Of a stretch of 64,000 bases of DNA, positions 47,609-56,574 are shown in pieces (position 1 is the stretch's first letter; the number at the start of each line of letters is the position of its first letter). The stretch is from Leucobacter aridicollis (GTDB taxonomy: Bacteria; Actinomycetota; Actinomycetes; Actinomycetales; Microbacteriaceae), in NCBI RefSeq assembly GCF_024399335.1, contig NZ_CP075339.1, positions 3,472,001-3,536,000 of the forward strand. Reading direction: 5' to 3'. The notes below the pieces were generated by a model. That model made no database searches. It was given only the letters and a program-made list of their open reading frames with translations, and was not told the origin of the DNA. The position numbers were made by a program, and so were the translations under genes.

Positions 47609-49615
47609 TTATCGCCGCGTTTCGCTTCGCGCCTCGCGGGCGGTGTCGCGCGCAGCCTGGGCTGCGAGCATCGCGTTGTACGCCTCAAGTTCAGAGTCAC
47701 CGGAGCGTTCTTCTGCCCGATCCTTGCGCTTCTGTTCCTTCGTATCGCTGCGAGACCATTGCACGGCGACAACGAGCGCGAGCGCGAGCGTCGGTAGCTC
47801 GCCGATGCCCCACGCGATGCCGCCGCCAGTCGCCTGGTCCTCGAGCGGAGTCGCACCCCAGGTGCGGCCCATCGATCCGAACCAGTCGGCAACGAAGAGG
47901 GAGTCGCCAGTCATCATCGTGACGCCGAAGAACGCGTGCGACGCCATCGTTGCGAACAGAATCACGAGCCGGATCGGGTACGGTGCACGGTTCGGGATCG
48001 GGTCGACACCAATCATCGTCAGGCTGAAAAGGTAGCCGGAGATGAGGAAGTGGATGATCATCCACTGGTGTCCGAGGTGCTCGGCCATCGCCCACCTGAG
48101 GATCGGCGAGAAGTAGAACACCCACAGTGACCCGACGAAGATCGCGGCGGCAACAACCGGGTTCGTCACAAACTTTGACCACGGCGTCTGCAGCCCCCAC
48201 ATGATCCATTCGCGGGTGCCCCAGGAGCCGTCGGTGCGCTTGTCGGTCGCGCGCAGCGCGAGCGTCACCGGTGCGCCAAGCACGAGCACGAGCGGGATGA
48301 GCATCGTGAACATCATGTGCCCGAGCATGTGCACGCTGAAGAGGTACTGCTCGTATGCGTTGAAGGCGCCGTTTGTCGCGTAGAAGAGGAAGAGCATGCC
48401 GCTGACCCAGGCGATGGTGCGGCCGATGGGCCAGCTGTCACCGCGGCGGCGCAGTCGCAGCACACCGGCGATGTAAAACGCGATGCCGAAGAATGCGACG
48501 AGCCCCCAAGCGAGGTCGAACTTCCACTCGGTGAGGTAGCTCATCGGAGTGAGCTCGGGGGGCAGCGGGTCGCCGGTCAGGATCTCGGCAGGCGACGCCC
48601 CCACAGCCTCGCCGGCGGGTTCGAGCGGCACCGGGGTGGCGGTGCGGCCGAGCGCGCCGGCGATGCCGCTCGCGAGGCCCATGACCGCGAGCTCGGCGAC
48701 GACGAACCAGGCGAACACCCGCATTCCGCGGTCGCTCTTTTCAATGCGCGGGATGAGGCGCTGGCGGTGCAGCGCACCGAACGCGCCGAGCGCAACGAGC
48801 GACACTGTCTTCAGGATGATGAGCTGACCGTACCCCGTGCCGAAGAGGGCATCGAGGTCGCCGATGCGGAGCCAGGCGCTCACCACGCCAGACGCGCTCA
48901 CCGCGATAAACGCGAGCAGCGCGATCGAGGAGTAGCGGGAGACGAGGATCGCGAGGCGCTCGCGAGTCACTGACTTCGCAACGAAGATGAGCACGAGGAG
49001 CCCGCCGAGCCAGACCGCAGCGCCGACGAGGTGGACGAGGAGCGAGTTCACCGCCTGGCTGTGACCAGAAGCTCCCGCAGCGTGACCCTGCTGAGCGAGC
49101 GGCAGCGTGGTGAGCAGGCCGAGCACGAGCACGAGCAGGGTCATGCGCCGACCGCGCACAGCGAAGGCAAACACTGTCACGAGCGCCGCGATGAGCAGTT
49201 CCCAGAGCCACAGCTGGCCAATCTCAACTTCGGTGACGAACTGCGCGAGGCCCGCGCCGAACGCTGCGGAGCCCGAGAACGGCATCGTCGTGATGTCTGA
49301 GTAGGTGAGAATGAGCGTCGCGCCGGAGGCGACGGTAAGCACAGCTGCCGAGCCCGCCGCGACATCCATCGCAATACGGTACTCGGGGCGGTCAACCGCG
49401 AATGCCCACACAGCCATCACCAGCGAACCGACGAGGCCGGCGACTGAGACGTTGACGAGGGTACGCAGCAGCGGCACGCCGTAACGCACGAGGGCGCCAG
49501 GGTCGGCGAGGTCTCGCTCGTTCGCAGCCCCACCAATCGACAGCCCCCAAAAGAGGGCGGCGAACGTCGCCGCCAGGAGCACGGCAGGGGCAATCACGCG
49601 AATCAAACGGGGCAC
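47609..49615 (-). CDS. CopD-CtaG fusion: copper import / cytochrome oxidase assembly
   Basis: The 668-residue membrane protein joins two domains. The N-terminal half (about 1-330, about eight helices) is CopD-like, with His-rich helices (GHAAGASGHSQAVNSLLVHLVGAAVW). The C-terminal half (about 360-640) is CtaG/Caa3-type assembly factor, with FSVHMLGHMMFTMLIPLVLVLGAPVTLALR and LSGYLFSLTMIGVDPIP. The fusion, common in actinobacteria, handles copper for cytochrome c oxidase. It is divergent from the DUF1361 gene. The last about 30 residues are a charged tail. Confidence 0.92.
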   Translation of the reverse strand: MPRLIRVIAPAVLLAATFAALFWGLSIGGAANERDLADPGALVRYGVPLLRTLVNVSVAGLVGSLVMAVWAFAVDRPEYRIAMDVAAGSAAVLTVASGATLILTYSDITTMPFSGSAAFGAGLAQFVTEVEIGQLWLWELLIAALVTVFAFAVRGRRMTLLVLVLGLLTTLPLAQQGHAAGASGHSQAVNSLLVHLVGAAVWLGGLLVLIFVAKSVTRERLAILVSRYSSIALLAFIAVSASGVVSAWLRIGDLDALFGTGYGQLIILKTVSLVALGAFGALHRQRLIPRIEKSDRGMRVFAWFVVAELAVMGLASGIAGALGRTATPVPLEPAGEAVGASPAEILTGDPLPPELTPMSYLTEWKFDLAWGLVAFFGIAFYIAGVLRLRRRGDSWPIGRTIAWVSGMLFLFYATNGAFNAYEQYLFSVHMLGHMMFTMLIPLVLVLGAPVTLALRATDKRTDGSWGTREWIMWGLQTPWSKFVTNPVVAAAIFVGSLWVFYFSPILRWAMAEHLGHQWMIIHFLISGYLFSLTMIGVDPIPNRAPYPIRLVILFATMASHAFFGVTMMTGDSLFVADWFGSMGRTWGATPLEDQATGGGIAWGIGELPTLALALVVAVQWSRSDTKEQKRKDRAEERSGDSELEAYNAMLAAQAARDTAREARSETRR

Positions 49616-49665
49616 CCCCCTAGCCTACGCGGGCGCGCCTGACTGCCCGCACCTAAGCTGAATGC

Positions 49666-50373
49666 ATGCTGTTCCTTTTCATCGGCGCCGCGATCCTGAA
49701 CGTCTACGCCGCGACTCTCGTGATCCTGCGCGCCGCCGTCTACCGAACCAGACTGTACCGGCCAATGCTCTGGAACATCATGCTCTCGGTGCTGCCGATC
49801 CTGCTCCTCGCCCTCGCGTTTATCGCGCTCGTCGGGCTGTTGCCCGTCAACAGGGTGCTCGCCTTTGCGAGCGTGACCGTGCTCGGCGTGGTGTGGCTGC
49901 TCATGCTGCCGAACACGAGCTACCTCATCACCGAATTGAACCAGTCTCATCGCGCCGACGACGACCCGGTTCCGCTGTGGTACGACATCATCCTCGTGAT
50001 CTCGCTCGCGATGAGTGGGGTGATCAACACGATCGTCAACGTGTTCGTCGCGCAACTGCTGTACTCGGTCGTGATGTTCGACGACCGCGCCGTCTCCTTT
50101 TTCAGGCCGCGCGCGATGATCGCGCTCGCTGTCGTGCTGCTGCTCGTCGGCCTCGGCATGTACCTCGGGCGCTATCTGCGTCTGAACAGTTGGGATGTGC
50201 GTCACCCGAGCGCGCTTATCGAGAAGGTCGTCGCTCATTTCAAGGTGCGCGGCAACGCGCTCGCCTGCTTCGGGTTCACTCTCACGTACGCACTTTTCAT
50301 CGGGATTCTCTATCTCACGATTGTGACGCCAATTGTTGTCGGCTTGTACGAGCTCGAGCTCGCCCGCCAATAG
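49666..50373 (+). CDS. DUF1361 membrane protein
   Basis: The 235-residue protein has about six or seven membrane helices. The segment WLLMLPNTSYLITELNQSHRADDDPVPLWYDIILVISLAMSGVI fits DUF1361, where an LPN-aligned loop and Trp-Tyr-Asp motif are conserved. The function of the family is unknown. It is divergent from copD-ctaG by 50 bases and convergent with the APC permease. Confidence 0.85.
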   Translation: MLFLFIGAAILNVYAATLVILRAAVYRTRLYRPMLWNIMLSVLPILLLALAFIALVGLLPVNRVLAFASVTVLGVVWLLMLPNTSYLITELNQSHRADDDPVPLWYDIILVISLAMSGVINTIVNVFVAQLLYSVVMFDDRAVSFFRPRAMIALAVVLLLVGLGMYLGRYLRLNSWDVRHPSALIEKVVAHFKVRGNALACFGFTLTYALFIGILYLTIVTPIVVGLYELELARQ

Positions 50374-50412
50374 ATCAGGCGAGCGAGCTCGAGAGGGCGT
50401 ACACGGGGAAGA

Positions 50413-51933
50413 CTAGCCGCGTGGCGCCTGCACCTCAACGCGGCCTGTGCGCCGACGAATCTCGGCCGCGACCTCTCGCGCGTCACCCTCGGGCGCTGTC
50501 GACTGCTTGTCGGGGCGTGCGAGGAACAGATACAGCAGGCCAGAGACGAGCACGACGGCGAGGCCGATGAGCACGACGTAGTTCTGGAAGAACGTGCCGC
50601 CCTCGCCAGGCTTCGCGAGCAGGATGATCGCGAACACCCCGTAGGCGAGCGCTGCAATGTTCACGACCATGCCGAGGCGTCCGAGCGTGAACGGCCCCGC
50701 AGGCTTCCATCCCTTGAACCGCTGACGCAGCGCGGCGAGCACAACCATCTGGAACGCGACGTAGATGCCGAGGATCGCGAACGAGGTGACAGGCACGAGC
50801 AGGCCGTCGTTGAAGTAGATGAGCACGCAGATGAGCGCCGGCACCGTGCACGCGACGATGAGCGCGTTCGTTGGAACCTTGCTGCGCTCAGAGACTTTCG
50901 ACAGCCAGGTGTGGCCGGGAAGCATGCCGTCGCGGGCGAACGAGTACAGCAGTCGCGAAGCCGCAGCTTGCAGGCTGAGCACGCACGAAACAAACGCGAG
51001 CACAGTCACGACGAGGAACACCTTCGCCCCGACGGTGCCGAGCGTCGATTCGAGGATCGCGGGGATCGGGTCGGTGATCTCACCCGAGACGATGCCCTCG
51101 AGATCCGGGGCTGCGAGCACGTATCCGGCGAACGAGAAGAGAGCGGAGACCGCGCCGACGAGGATCGTCATCATCATCGCCCGGGGAATACGCCTCGCGG
51201 GGTCGGCGACCTCTTCTGCGACGTCACCGCAGGCCTCGAAGCCGTAGAACAGGAAGAGGCCCGCGAGCGCTGAGGCGAGAAAGACTGGCACGTACGAGCC
51301 GTCGCCTTCGGTTCCCATCGTGTCGAAGAACACCGAGAACTCGTGCTTGCGCTGGAAGAGCAGCAGGTAGAGACCGAGCCCAATCACGCCGACGAGTTCG
51401 GCAGCAAGACCGATTCTGGCGATGCGCGCGAGCCACTTTGTGCCAGAGAAGTTGATCGCGAGCGCGAACAGCAGGAGGCCAAGCCCCGTGAAGAGCGTCG
51501 TCTCAGCGTTCAGTTCGATGCCGAACAGGCTCGTGATGAACCCTGCCCCAAACTCGGCGACCGAGGTGATCGTCACGATCATCGCCCAGATGTAGACCCA
51601 GGCAGCCATCCACGCGTAGCGCCTCCCCCAGAGGCGGCGCGCCCACGGGTAGACGCCACCGTGAATCGGGTACTGCGAGACGACCTCGCCGAACACAAGC
51701 GAGACGAGGAGCTGGCCGCACGCAACGATGACGATCCACCAAATCGAGGGCGGTCCGCCCGTCGAGAGGGCCATCGCGAGCAGCGAGTAGACGCCGACGA
51801 GCGGCGAGAGGTACGTGAACCCGAGGGCAAAGTTTGCCCACAGGCTCATGGAGCGGTCGAACTTGCCCTCGTAGCCGAGCACTGAGAGGTGCTCGTCGTC
51901 GGCGAGCCGCGCCTCCGGTGGGGTTGCAGACAT
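50413..51933 (-). CDS. APC-family amino acid permease
   Basis: The 506-residue amino acid-polyamine-organocation transporter has about 12 helices. The first helix contains the discontinuous substrate loop (FALGFTYLSPLVGVYSL) and helix 6 GFEACGDVAEEV; it resembles GABA/choline permease-type members. ATG 51933 (agaaaggcaagg upstream) starts a short polar N-terminus (YEGKFDRSMSLWANFALGF) typical of that subgroup. Substrate is unknown; it could supply amines or GABA. Confidence 0.92.
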   Translation of the reverse strand: MSATPPEARLADDEHLSVLGYEGKFDRSMSLWANFALGFTYLSPLVGVYSLLAMALSTGGPPSIWWIVIVACGQLLVSLVFGEVVSQYPIHGGVYPWARRLWGRRYAWMAAWVYIWAMIVTITSVAEFGAGFITSLFGIELNAETTLFTGLGLLLFALAINFSGTKWLARIARIGLAAELVGVIGLGLYLLLFQRKHEFSVFFDTMGTEGDGSYVPVFLASALAGLFLFYGFEACGDVAEEVADPARRIPRAMMMTILVGAVSALFSFAGYVLAAPDLEGIVSGEITDPIPAILESTLGTVGAKVFLVVTVLAFVSCVLSLQAAASRLLYSFARDGMLPGHTWLSKVSERSKVPTNALIVACTVPALICVLIYFNDGLLVPVTSFAILGIYVAFQMVVLAALRQRFKGWKPAGPFTLGRLGMVVNIAALAYGVFAIILLAKPGEGGTFFQNYVVLIGLAVVLVSGLLYLFLARPDKQSTAPEGDAREVAAEIRRRTGRVEVQAPRG

Positions 51934-52105
51934 AACGATGCCTTGCCTTTCTGATCTTCGTTGATCTGGGCTCTCCCGAGCCCTGAGAGCATCGTAGGGC
52001 TCAGGCCCCCACGGCGCTTCCGTGACTTCGCCCGGCCAATCGTGCGCAGGGTGTGCAAAGAAGGCGCTGCGGAATTCGGGAAAGTGTGTTTCACCCCCGG
52101 AATTG

Positions 52106-53119
52106 CTACCAGCGGTTGCGCACGTCCTCGGCCCAGCCGGTGATCCCCTCAAAACAGATCTCTTCGCCCGCCGCGGTTCTGAACGTGCCCGCCCACTCGC
52201 CAAAGCACTGGTCAGTTCGCCCTGCGAGCACTCCGAAGTTCGTCTGGCTATGTTTCACGTGAAAAGGGGTGAAGACAGCGTTAAACCCGCCGCCGTGCAC
52301 ACGCCAGGGGCGCCGCCAATTGTGCGAGTCGTACTCCCAGACAGTCTCGCCGTGAATCTTGTGCATCACGCCATCGACGAAGAACGCGTTCTCCGAGACG
52401 CCGGTTCCCGCTGTCCATCGCGCGCCGACCTGCACGCCGATGACCCTGCCGCACGCCCTGCCAGATCCGGCTCCCCAGTTCCAGGCGATGCTGTACGGCC
52501 AGCGGCCACGGCCGTGGTCGAGCACCGCCCAGCTCTCGCCCGTGGGCAGGCGAAACTCGTCAGCGCCGATCCGCAGAGTACCCGTCGCGGGCCTGGCGAC
52601 GTCCTTCACCGTGTACTGAAAGCGCGTCTCGCTCCAGGGAACGACAAGGGCAAGCCGCTCATGGCCCTCCGGCAGCTCCGCGACGACGTCGAACGAGGCG
52701 CCGTCGATCTCGGCACGAATACGCGTGCCGCCAGGCACCTCGTCGATGTCAATCGAGAGACCGTCAGAGCGCATACTCGACGAGCCTTCCTCGAGACTCG
52801 CAGCGAGCACAGCACCACGCGGGGGGATCACGGCCCCAGCTTTGCCCCACTCCTTACCGGTCTCACGGTCGAGCACCCACACTTCGGGAACGCAGGCATA
52901 GTCGATTGCCGACACTGTCGCCGCGAGAATGTGGGTTGGAGTGACGACGTTCCAGTACTCCCACCGCTTGTTCCTCCCGCGACCAGCACCAAGCCCGCTC
53001 GTGTCAATGATCGGCTGTGTCGCCCAGCCGACAGCCTGGCGGTTCAGCTTGCCGTCGGCCGCGACGAGCGCCGTCGGCGCCTGAATCGCGGGCTCAGTGA
53101 TCGCCCCGTGCTCGTGCAT
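52106..53119 (-). CDS. DUF2804 protein
   Basis: The 337-residue protein fits DUF2804: opening HGAITEPAIQAP...GKLNRQAVGWATQPIIDTS, KRWEYWNVVTP, and the later GESWAVLDHGRGRWPYSIAWNWGAGSG. Family function is unknown; the fold recalls lipocalin/CrtC-like beta barrels. No signal peptide. The coding stretch for FTPFHVKH contains the parS-like site at 52251. Confidence 0.85.
   Translation of the reverse strand: MHEHGAITEPAIQAPTALVAADGKLNRQAVGWATQPIIDTSGLGAGRGRNKRWEYWNVVTPTHILAATVSAIDYACVPEVWVLDRETGKEWGKAGAVIPPRGAVLAASLEEGSSSMRSDGLSIDIDEVPGGTRIRAEIDGASFDVVAELPEGHERLALVVPWSETRFQYTVKDVARPATGTLRIGADEFRLPTGESWAVLDHGRGRWPYSIAWNWGAGSGRACGRVIGVQVGARWTAGTGVSENAFFVDGVMHKIHGETVWEYDSHNWRRPWRVHGGGFNAVFTPFHVKHSQTNFGVLAGRTDQCFGEWAGTFRTAAGEEICFEGITGWAEDVRNRW
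52251..52266. other. parS-like ParB site inside DUF2804 gene
   Basis: TGTTTCACGTGAAAAG matches the consensus TGTTTCACGTGAAACA at 14 of 16 positions, with an intact GTTTCACGTGAAA core. parS sites often lie within genes and near the replication origin. No parA or parB gene is in the window. Confidence 0.55.
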
Positions 53120-53342
53120 TCAGTGTGTCTCCCGCGCCTCAGACGCCGCTGCCAGCTCGCCCCCGCGAGGCAAGGCTTCGTCGTCGTTCATGGAGCGAGT
53201 CTAGTCCTGCATACTCGCGTCGTTGCCCCTGTAATGAGGGAGTCGGGCGCTATTTGTGAACCCCCGCAGCCGGATCCGAAATACTTGACAGCGCGGTCAA
53301 GTCACGGGCGGCGAGCGCGAGACGCTCTCGGGGAGGAGCAAC

Positions 53343-54296
53343 ATGAGACGCACGAAGGCACACGCGCGGGCAACGGCGCGGGTGAATGCCGCCACTCATG
53401 TGCCCCGAATCCCTCCGGCCGCCTTAGCCCCAGGGGCGCGGCTTGTCGCCGTCGGCGCGATTGCGGTGGCGGTAAGCCTCGCGGGCTGCACGGCACCGGG
53501 CGAGGATCCGAGGGTGACATCTGGCGACCCCGCTCCGACGCGAAAAGCTGCCATCGCCCTCCCGCCCGAGGGCGCGTCCCCCGACTACCAGCTCGGCGGG
53601 GCGTACGACCCTGCGCCCAGTGTCGGGATCGTTGCCCGCGACCGGAGCGCTGAGCCGGTTCCCGGCGTCTACTCCATCTGCTACGTCAACGGGTTCCAGA
53701 CGCAGCCAGACGAGCTTGCGCTGTGGCCGGCCGACACGCTGTTGCGGGATGCCGGGGGTGAGCTCTTCATCGATCCTGACTGGCCCGATGAGGTGCTGCT
53801 CGACACGTCGACAAGCCAGGCGCGCGCTGAGATCCACACGCTCGTGAGCGACTGGATTGCGGGCTGCGCGAGCGCCGGCTACGACGCCGTCGAGTTCGAC
53901 AACCTCGACACGTATACGCGCTCAGACGGTGCGCTCACGTTCGAGGACAACCTCGCGCTCGCTGCGGCGCTCGTCGAGACCGCCCACGAGCACGGCCTCG
54001 CCGCAGGCCAGAAGAACTCACCCGCCGACGCCGCCACGCTGCGGGAACGAGCGGGATTCGATTTCGCCGTCACCGAGGAGTGCAGCTTCTTCGACGAGTG
54101 TGGCGCGTACACAAGCGTCTACGGCACGCGGGTCATCGATATCGAGTACACCGACGCGCTGCCACGCCCCTTCAGCGAGATGTGCGCCCACCCCGACGCC
54201 CCCGCATCGATGGTGTTGCGCGACAAGCAGCTCAGCACCCCGGGCAGCGCCAGCTATGCATTCGAGCTGTGCCCGCACGGGGCGCCTGCACGCTAG
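53343..54296 (+). CDS. Secreted lipoprotein, GH114 / endo-alpha-1,4-polygalactosaminidase-like
   Basis: The 317-residue protein has a long basic N-terminus, a hydrophobic segment and lipobox SLAGC (Cys49), so it should be a lipoprotein. The mature part is a TIM-barrel-like GH114 domain: VPGVYSICYVNGFQT, FIDPDWPDEVLLDT, GYDAVEFDNLDTYT (acidic pair typical of the active site) and GLAAGQKN, ending FAVTEECSFFDECGAY. Such enzymes cut galactosamine-rich exopolysaccharide. Strong ribosome binding site (ggggaggagcaac). Four Cys in the last third may form disulfides. Confidence 0.87.
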   Translation: MRRTKAHARATARVNAATHVPRIPPAALAPGARLVAVGAIAVAVSLAGCTAPGEDPRVTSGDPAPTRKAAIALPPEGASPDYQLGGAYDPAPSVGIVARDRSAEPVPGVYSICYVNGFQTQPDELALWPADTLLRDAGGELFIDPDWPDEVLLDTSTSQARAEIHTLVSDWIAGCASAGYDAVEFDNLDTYTRSDGALTFEDNLALAAALVETAHEHGLAAGQKNSPADAATLRERAGFDFAVTEECSFFDECGAYTSVYGTRVIDIEYTDALPRPFSEMCAHPDAPASMVLRDKQLSTPGSASYAFELCPHGAPAR

Positions 54297-55222
54297 TTCT
54301 GGCTCAGAAGATCGTCGGCGCTCGCCCCCGGCAGCGCGAGAGTCACCTGTGTTCCCCACGGGTCGGCGACAACGACTGCCCTGCCGGTGTCCTTGAACGC
54401 AAGCCCTCGGCCACGCAAGCGCGCCGCGAGCGCGTCGAGATCCTCCCTGCCAGGCAGCGTAATCGCGACGTCCGCGAGCCCGAGACGCGCAGCGCGAGGC
54501 CCCACCCCCTGACTGTTCCAGATATTCATCGCGACGTGATGATGGTACCCGCCCGCAGAGGCGAACAGCGCCGTCGGGATGCCAGTTGCTGTGGCCTCAA
54601 AGCCGAGCGCGTCGACGTAGAACTCCCGCGCACGCGCGACATTTCCGACCTGCAGGTGCACGTGACCCACGCTCCCAGCCTGCAGCGCCGCGTCAACGAG
54701 CACGCTCTCATCGAGGTGCGCTTGCAGGTACGCATTAGGGTCGAGAAACAGGGTGTCCATGCGTATCTCGTCGCCGTCGTAGCGCCACGTGTCGCGGGGC
54801 CTGTCGACGTAGAGCTCGATGCCGTTGCCCTCTGGGTCGGTGAAGTAGAAGGCCTCGCTCACGAGGTGGTCACTTGAACCAGCGAAGCGGCTCCGCGGAT
54901 CCTGCGCCGCGCGGTAGACGGTCGCGGCGAGACTTGCCGCGTCCGCGAACAGAAAGGCTGTGTGAAAAAGACCAGCGTCGCGCGGGTTGAGCTCTGGCAG
55001 ATCTGGCGTGTGAACCAGCCGGACGAGCGGGGCGCCGCCACGTCCGAGCACGCGGTGCACATGCCCGCCGAGAACCCGCTCCTCGATCGGTACGAGGGCG
55101 AGCGCCTGCTCGTAGTAGTCGCTCATGAGTTCGAGGTTGCCGACGCGAAGCGTCACCGCGTCCATCGCGAGGCCCGCCGAGAGCGTGCGCTCTGGCACCT
55201 GGGGTGTCTGCTGCTGTTCCAC
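54293..55222 (-). CDS. VOC/glyoxalase family, CatE-like two-domain protein
   Basis: The 309-residue tandem vicinal-oxygen-chelate protein resembles Bacillus CatE-type ring-cleavage dioxygenases. The first domain is at about 20-140 (MDAVTLRVGNLELMSDYYEQAL; FYFTDPEGNGIELYVDRP) and the second at about 165-295 (VGHVHLQVGNVARAREFY; GYHHHVAMNIWNSQG). The metal-ligand His residues of the second domain are present; the final Glu position reads Thr (WGTQVTLAL), so activity is uncertain. Its end overlaps the convergent GH114 gene by four bases. Confidence 0.85.
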   Translation of the reverse strand: MEQQQTPQVPERTLSAGLAMDAVTLRVGNLELMSDYYEQALALVPIEERVLGGHVHRVLGRGGAPLVRLVHTPDLPELNPRDAGLFHTAFLFADAASLAATVYRAAQDPRSRFAGSSDHLVSEAFYFTDPEGNGIELYVDRPRDTWRYDGDEIRMDTLFLDPNAYLQAHLDESVLVDAALQAGSVGHVHLQVGNVARAREFYVDALGFEATATGIPTALFASAGGYHHHVAMNIWNSQGVGPRAARLGLADVAITLPGREDLDALAARLRGRGLAFKDTGRAVVVADPWGTQVTLALPGASADDLLSQN

Positions 55223-55299
55223 GATTGCCTTTCATATGGCGGGGCGGCGGCTCTCCCGCCGGCCCGCCCTCGCCCGGGATTGCTCCGGGGTGTCAGTAG

Positions 55300-55875
55300 T
55301 TAGTTATTGACGGCGAAGCCGCCGGCCCACGAGATCTTCTCGGCTGCGGCGAGCGTGAGCTGCAGGAAGCCGATCGCTTCAAGCTCGTGCGCCCGCTGCA
55401 GCGAGCCTGCATCGATTGCCGCGAGGCCTCCCGCGGTGACCGCGGCCACGAGCGTGCTCTTTGCCTCGGTGTCGTCGCCCGCAACGAGAACGGTTGTCTG
55501 CGTTTCGCCGACCTTGCCCGACGTGAGTGTCGCAGCGAAGTTCGTGTTGAACGCCTTCAGAACCTTGGCAGCGGGAAGCGCGCGCTGCAGTTCAGCAGCG
55601 GCCGAGCTGCCGGTTGGCACGACGAGCTCGTCGAAGGTCTCGAAATTCAACGGGTTCGAAATATCGACGACGACCTTGCCGGCGAGCTTGTCACCGTGGC
55701 TCGCGACGATGTCGGCAATTGCCGGGTACGGGACGGCGAGGATCACGACGTCGCCCTGCACATCGGCTCCCGTGTCCGCACTTCCGATGTGCGCGACTGT
55801 CGCGCCGCCCGCGGTAAGCACGCCCGCGATTGCGGTTGCCATGTTGCCTGTGCCGAAGATTGTGAAGTTGGTCAT
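55300..55875 (-). CDS. NADP-oxidoreductase, F420-type (NADPH-dependent) family
   Basis: The 191-residue Rossmann protein has FTIFGTGNMATAIAGVLTAGG at its start (GxGxxG, residues about 6-11), VILAVPYPAI, VVVDISNPLNFE and LKAFNTNFA, as in the YMN/F420-dependent NADP reductase-like family. It is smaller than true F420 reductases. ATG 55875 has aagggaga upstream and starts the Rossmann strand at once. Divergent MarR gene and operator suggest induction by a toxic ligand such as quinone or electrophile. Confidence 0.85.
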   Translation of the reverse strand: MTNFTIFGTGNMATAIAGVLTAGGATVAHIGSADTGADVQGDVVILAVPYPAIADIVASHGDKLAGKVVVDISNPLNFETFDELVVPTGSSAAAELQRALPAAKVLKAFNTNFAATLTSGKVGETQTTVLVAGDDTEAKSTLVAAVTAGGLAAIDAGSLQRAHELEAIGFLQLTLAAAEKISWAGGFAVNN

Positions 55876-55932
55876 GTGCATCTCCCTTGTCGTGAGGTGT
55901 CTCGTTACGGACGAGGCGGTGACCACACCCCG

Positions 55933-55988
55933 TTTAGTTGTAGGTACAACCATATGATAAACGTGTTTTACTTGCAAGTGCAACTAAA
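55933..55988. promoter_or_regulatory. MarR-type operators
   Basis: Palindromes GTTGTA-GG-TACAAC (55937-55950) and ACTTGCAAGT (55970-55979) lie between the divergent genes. Outer arms TTTAGTTG (55933-55940) and CAACTAAA (55981-55988) also pair. These are TTAGTTG-type half-sites as seen for MarR regulators. Confidence 0.75.
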
Positions 55989-56004
55989 TTGCTAGAATGG
56001 GCGC

Positions 56005-56574
56005 ATGAGCCCCTCTCTATCGCACCCAGAACGCGTGGCGATCGCTCGGCTGCACGCGATACTCGAACTGCTGCCAACAGCGCTCGACAAGCGACTGGGC
56101 GACGCGGGCGTGACCGCGTTCGAGCACACGCTGCTCAGCGCCCTGGCCGAACACGAGGCGCGGCGCATGCGACTCAGCGAACTGGCCCGCAAGACAAACG
56201 CAACACTCCCGCGCATCTCGCGAGTGGCGACGTCGCTCGAGAAGCGGGGCCTCATCGAGCGGACGCCCTGCCCCGAAGACGGCCGCGCAACAAACGCAGT
56301 ACTCACCGATGCCGGGGCGAACGCGCACGAGCGCTCCCGTGGGCTCTACGACGACGCGGTGCGTGAACTCGTGCTTTCGGGCCTCACTCAGCTCCCGGGC
56401 GACGGGGTGACGCAGCTGAGCGACCTGACACTCGCCGTGCTCACAAGCCTTGATCCTGACCACCCGCGCGCCACCGACGCGCCTGGAGAACCGGCATGCG
56501 CGGCCGACCCGGCAGACAAGATCGACCAGACCACCTGTGCAGCCGACCCTGCACCAGAAAGCTTAAGCGCATGA
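56005..56574 (+). CDS. MarR-family regulator
   Basis: The 189-residue protein has a winged helix core: FEHTLLSALAEHEARRMRLSELARKTNATLPRISRVATSLEKRGLIERTPCPEDGRATNAVLTDAG (about residues 38-105). The last about 35 residues form an Ala/Asp/Pro-rich tail. It is divergent from the reductase gene with MarR-type palindromes between, and its stop overlaps the methyltransferase start (ATGA), giving a two-gene unit. Confidence 0.92.
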   Translation: MSPSLSHPERVAIARLHAILELLPTALDKRLGDAGVTAFEHTLLSALAEHEARRMRLSELARKTNATLPRISRVATSLEKRGLIERTPCPEDGRATNAVLTDAGANAHERSRGLYDDAVRELVLSGLTQLPGDGVTQLSDLTLAVLTSLDPDHPRATDAPGEPACAADPADKIDQTTCAADPAPESLSA

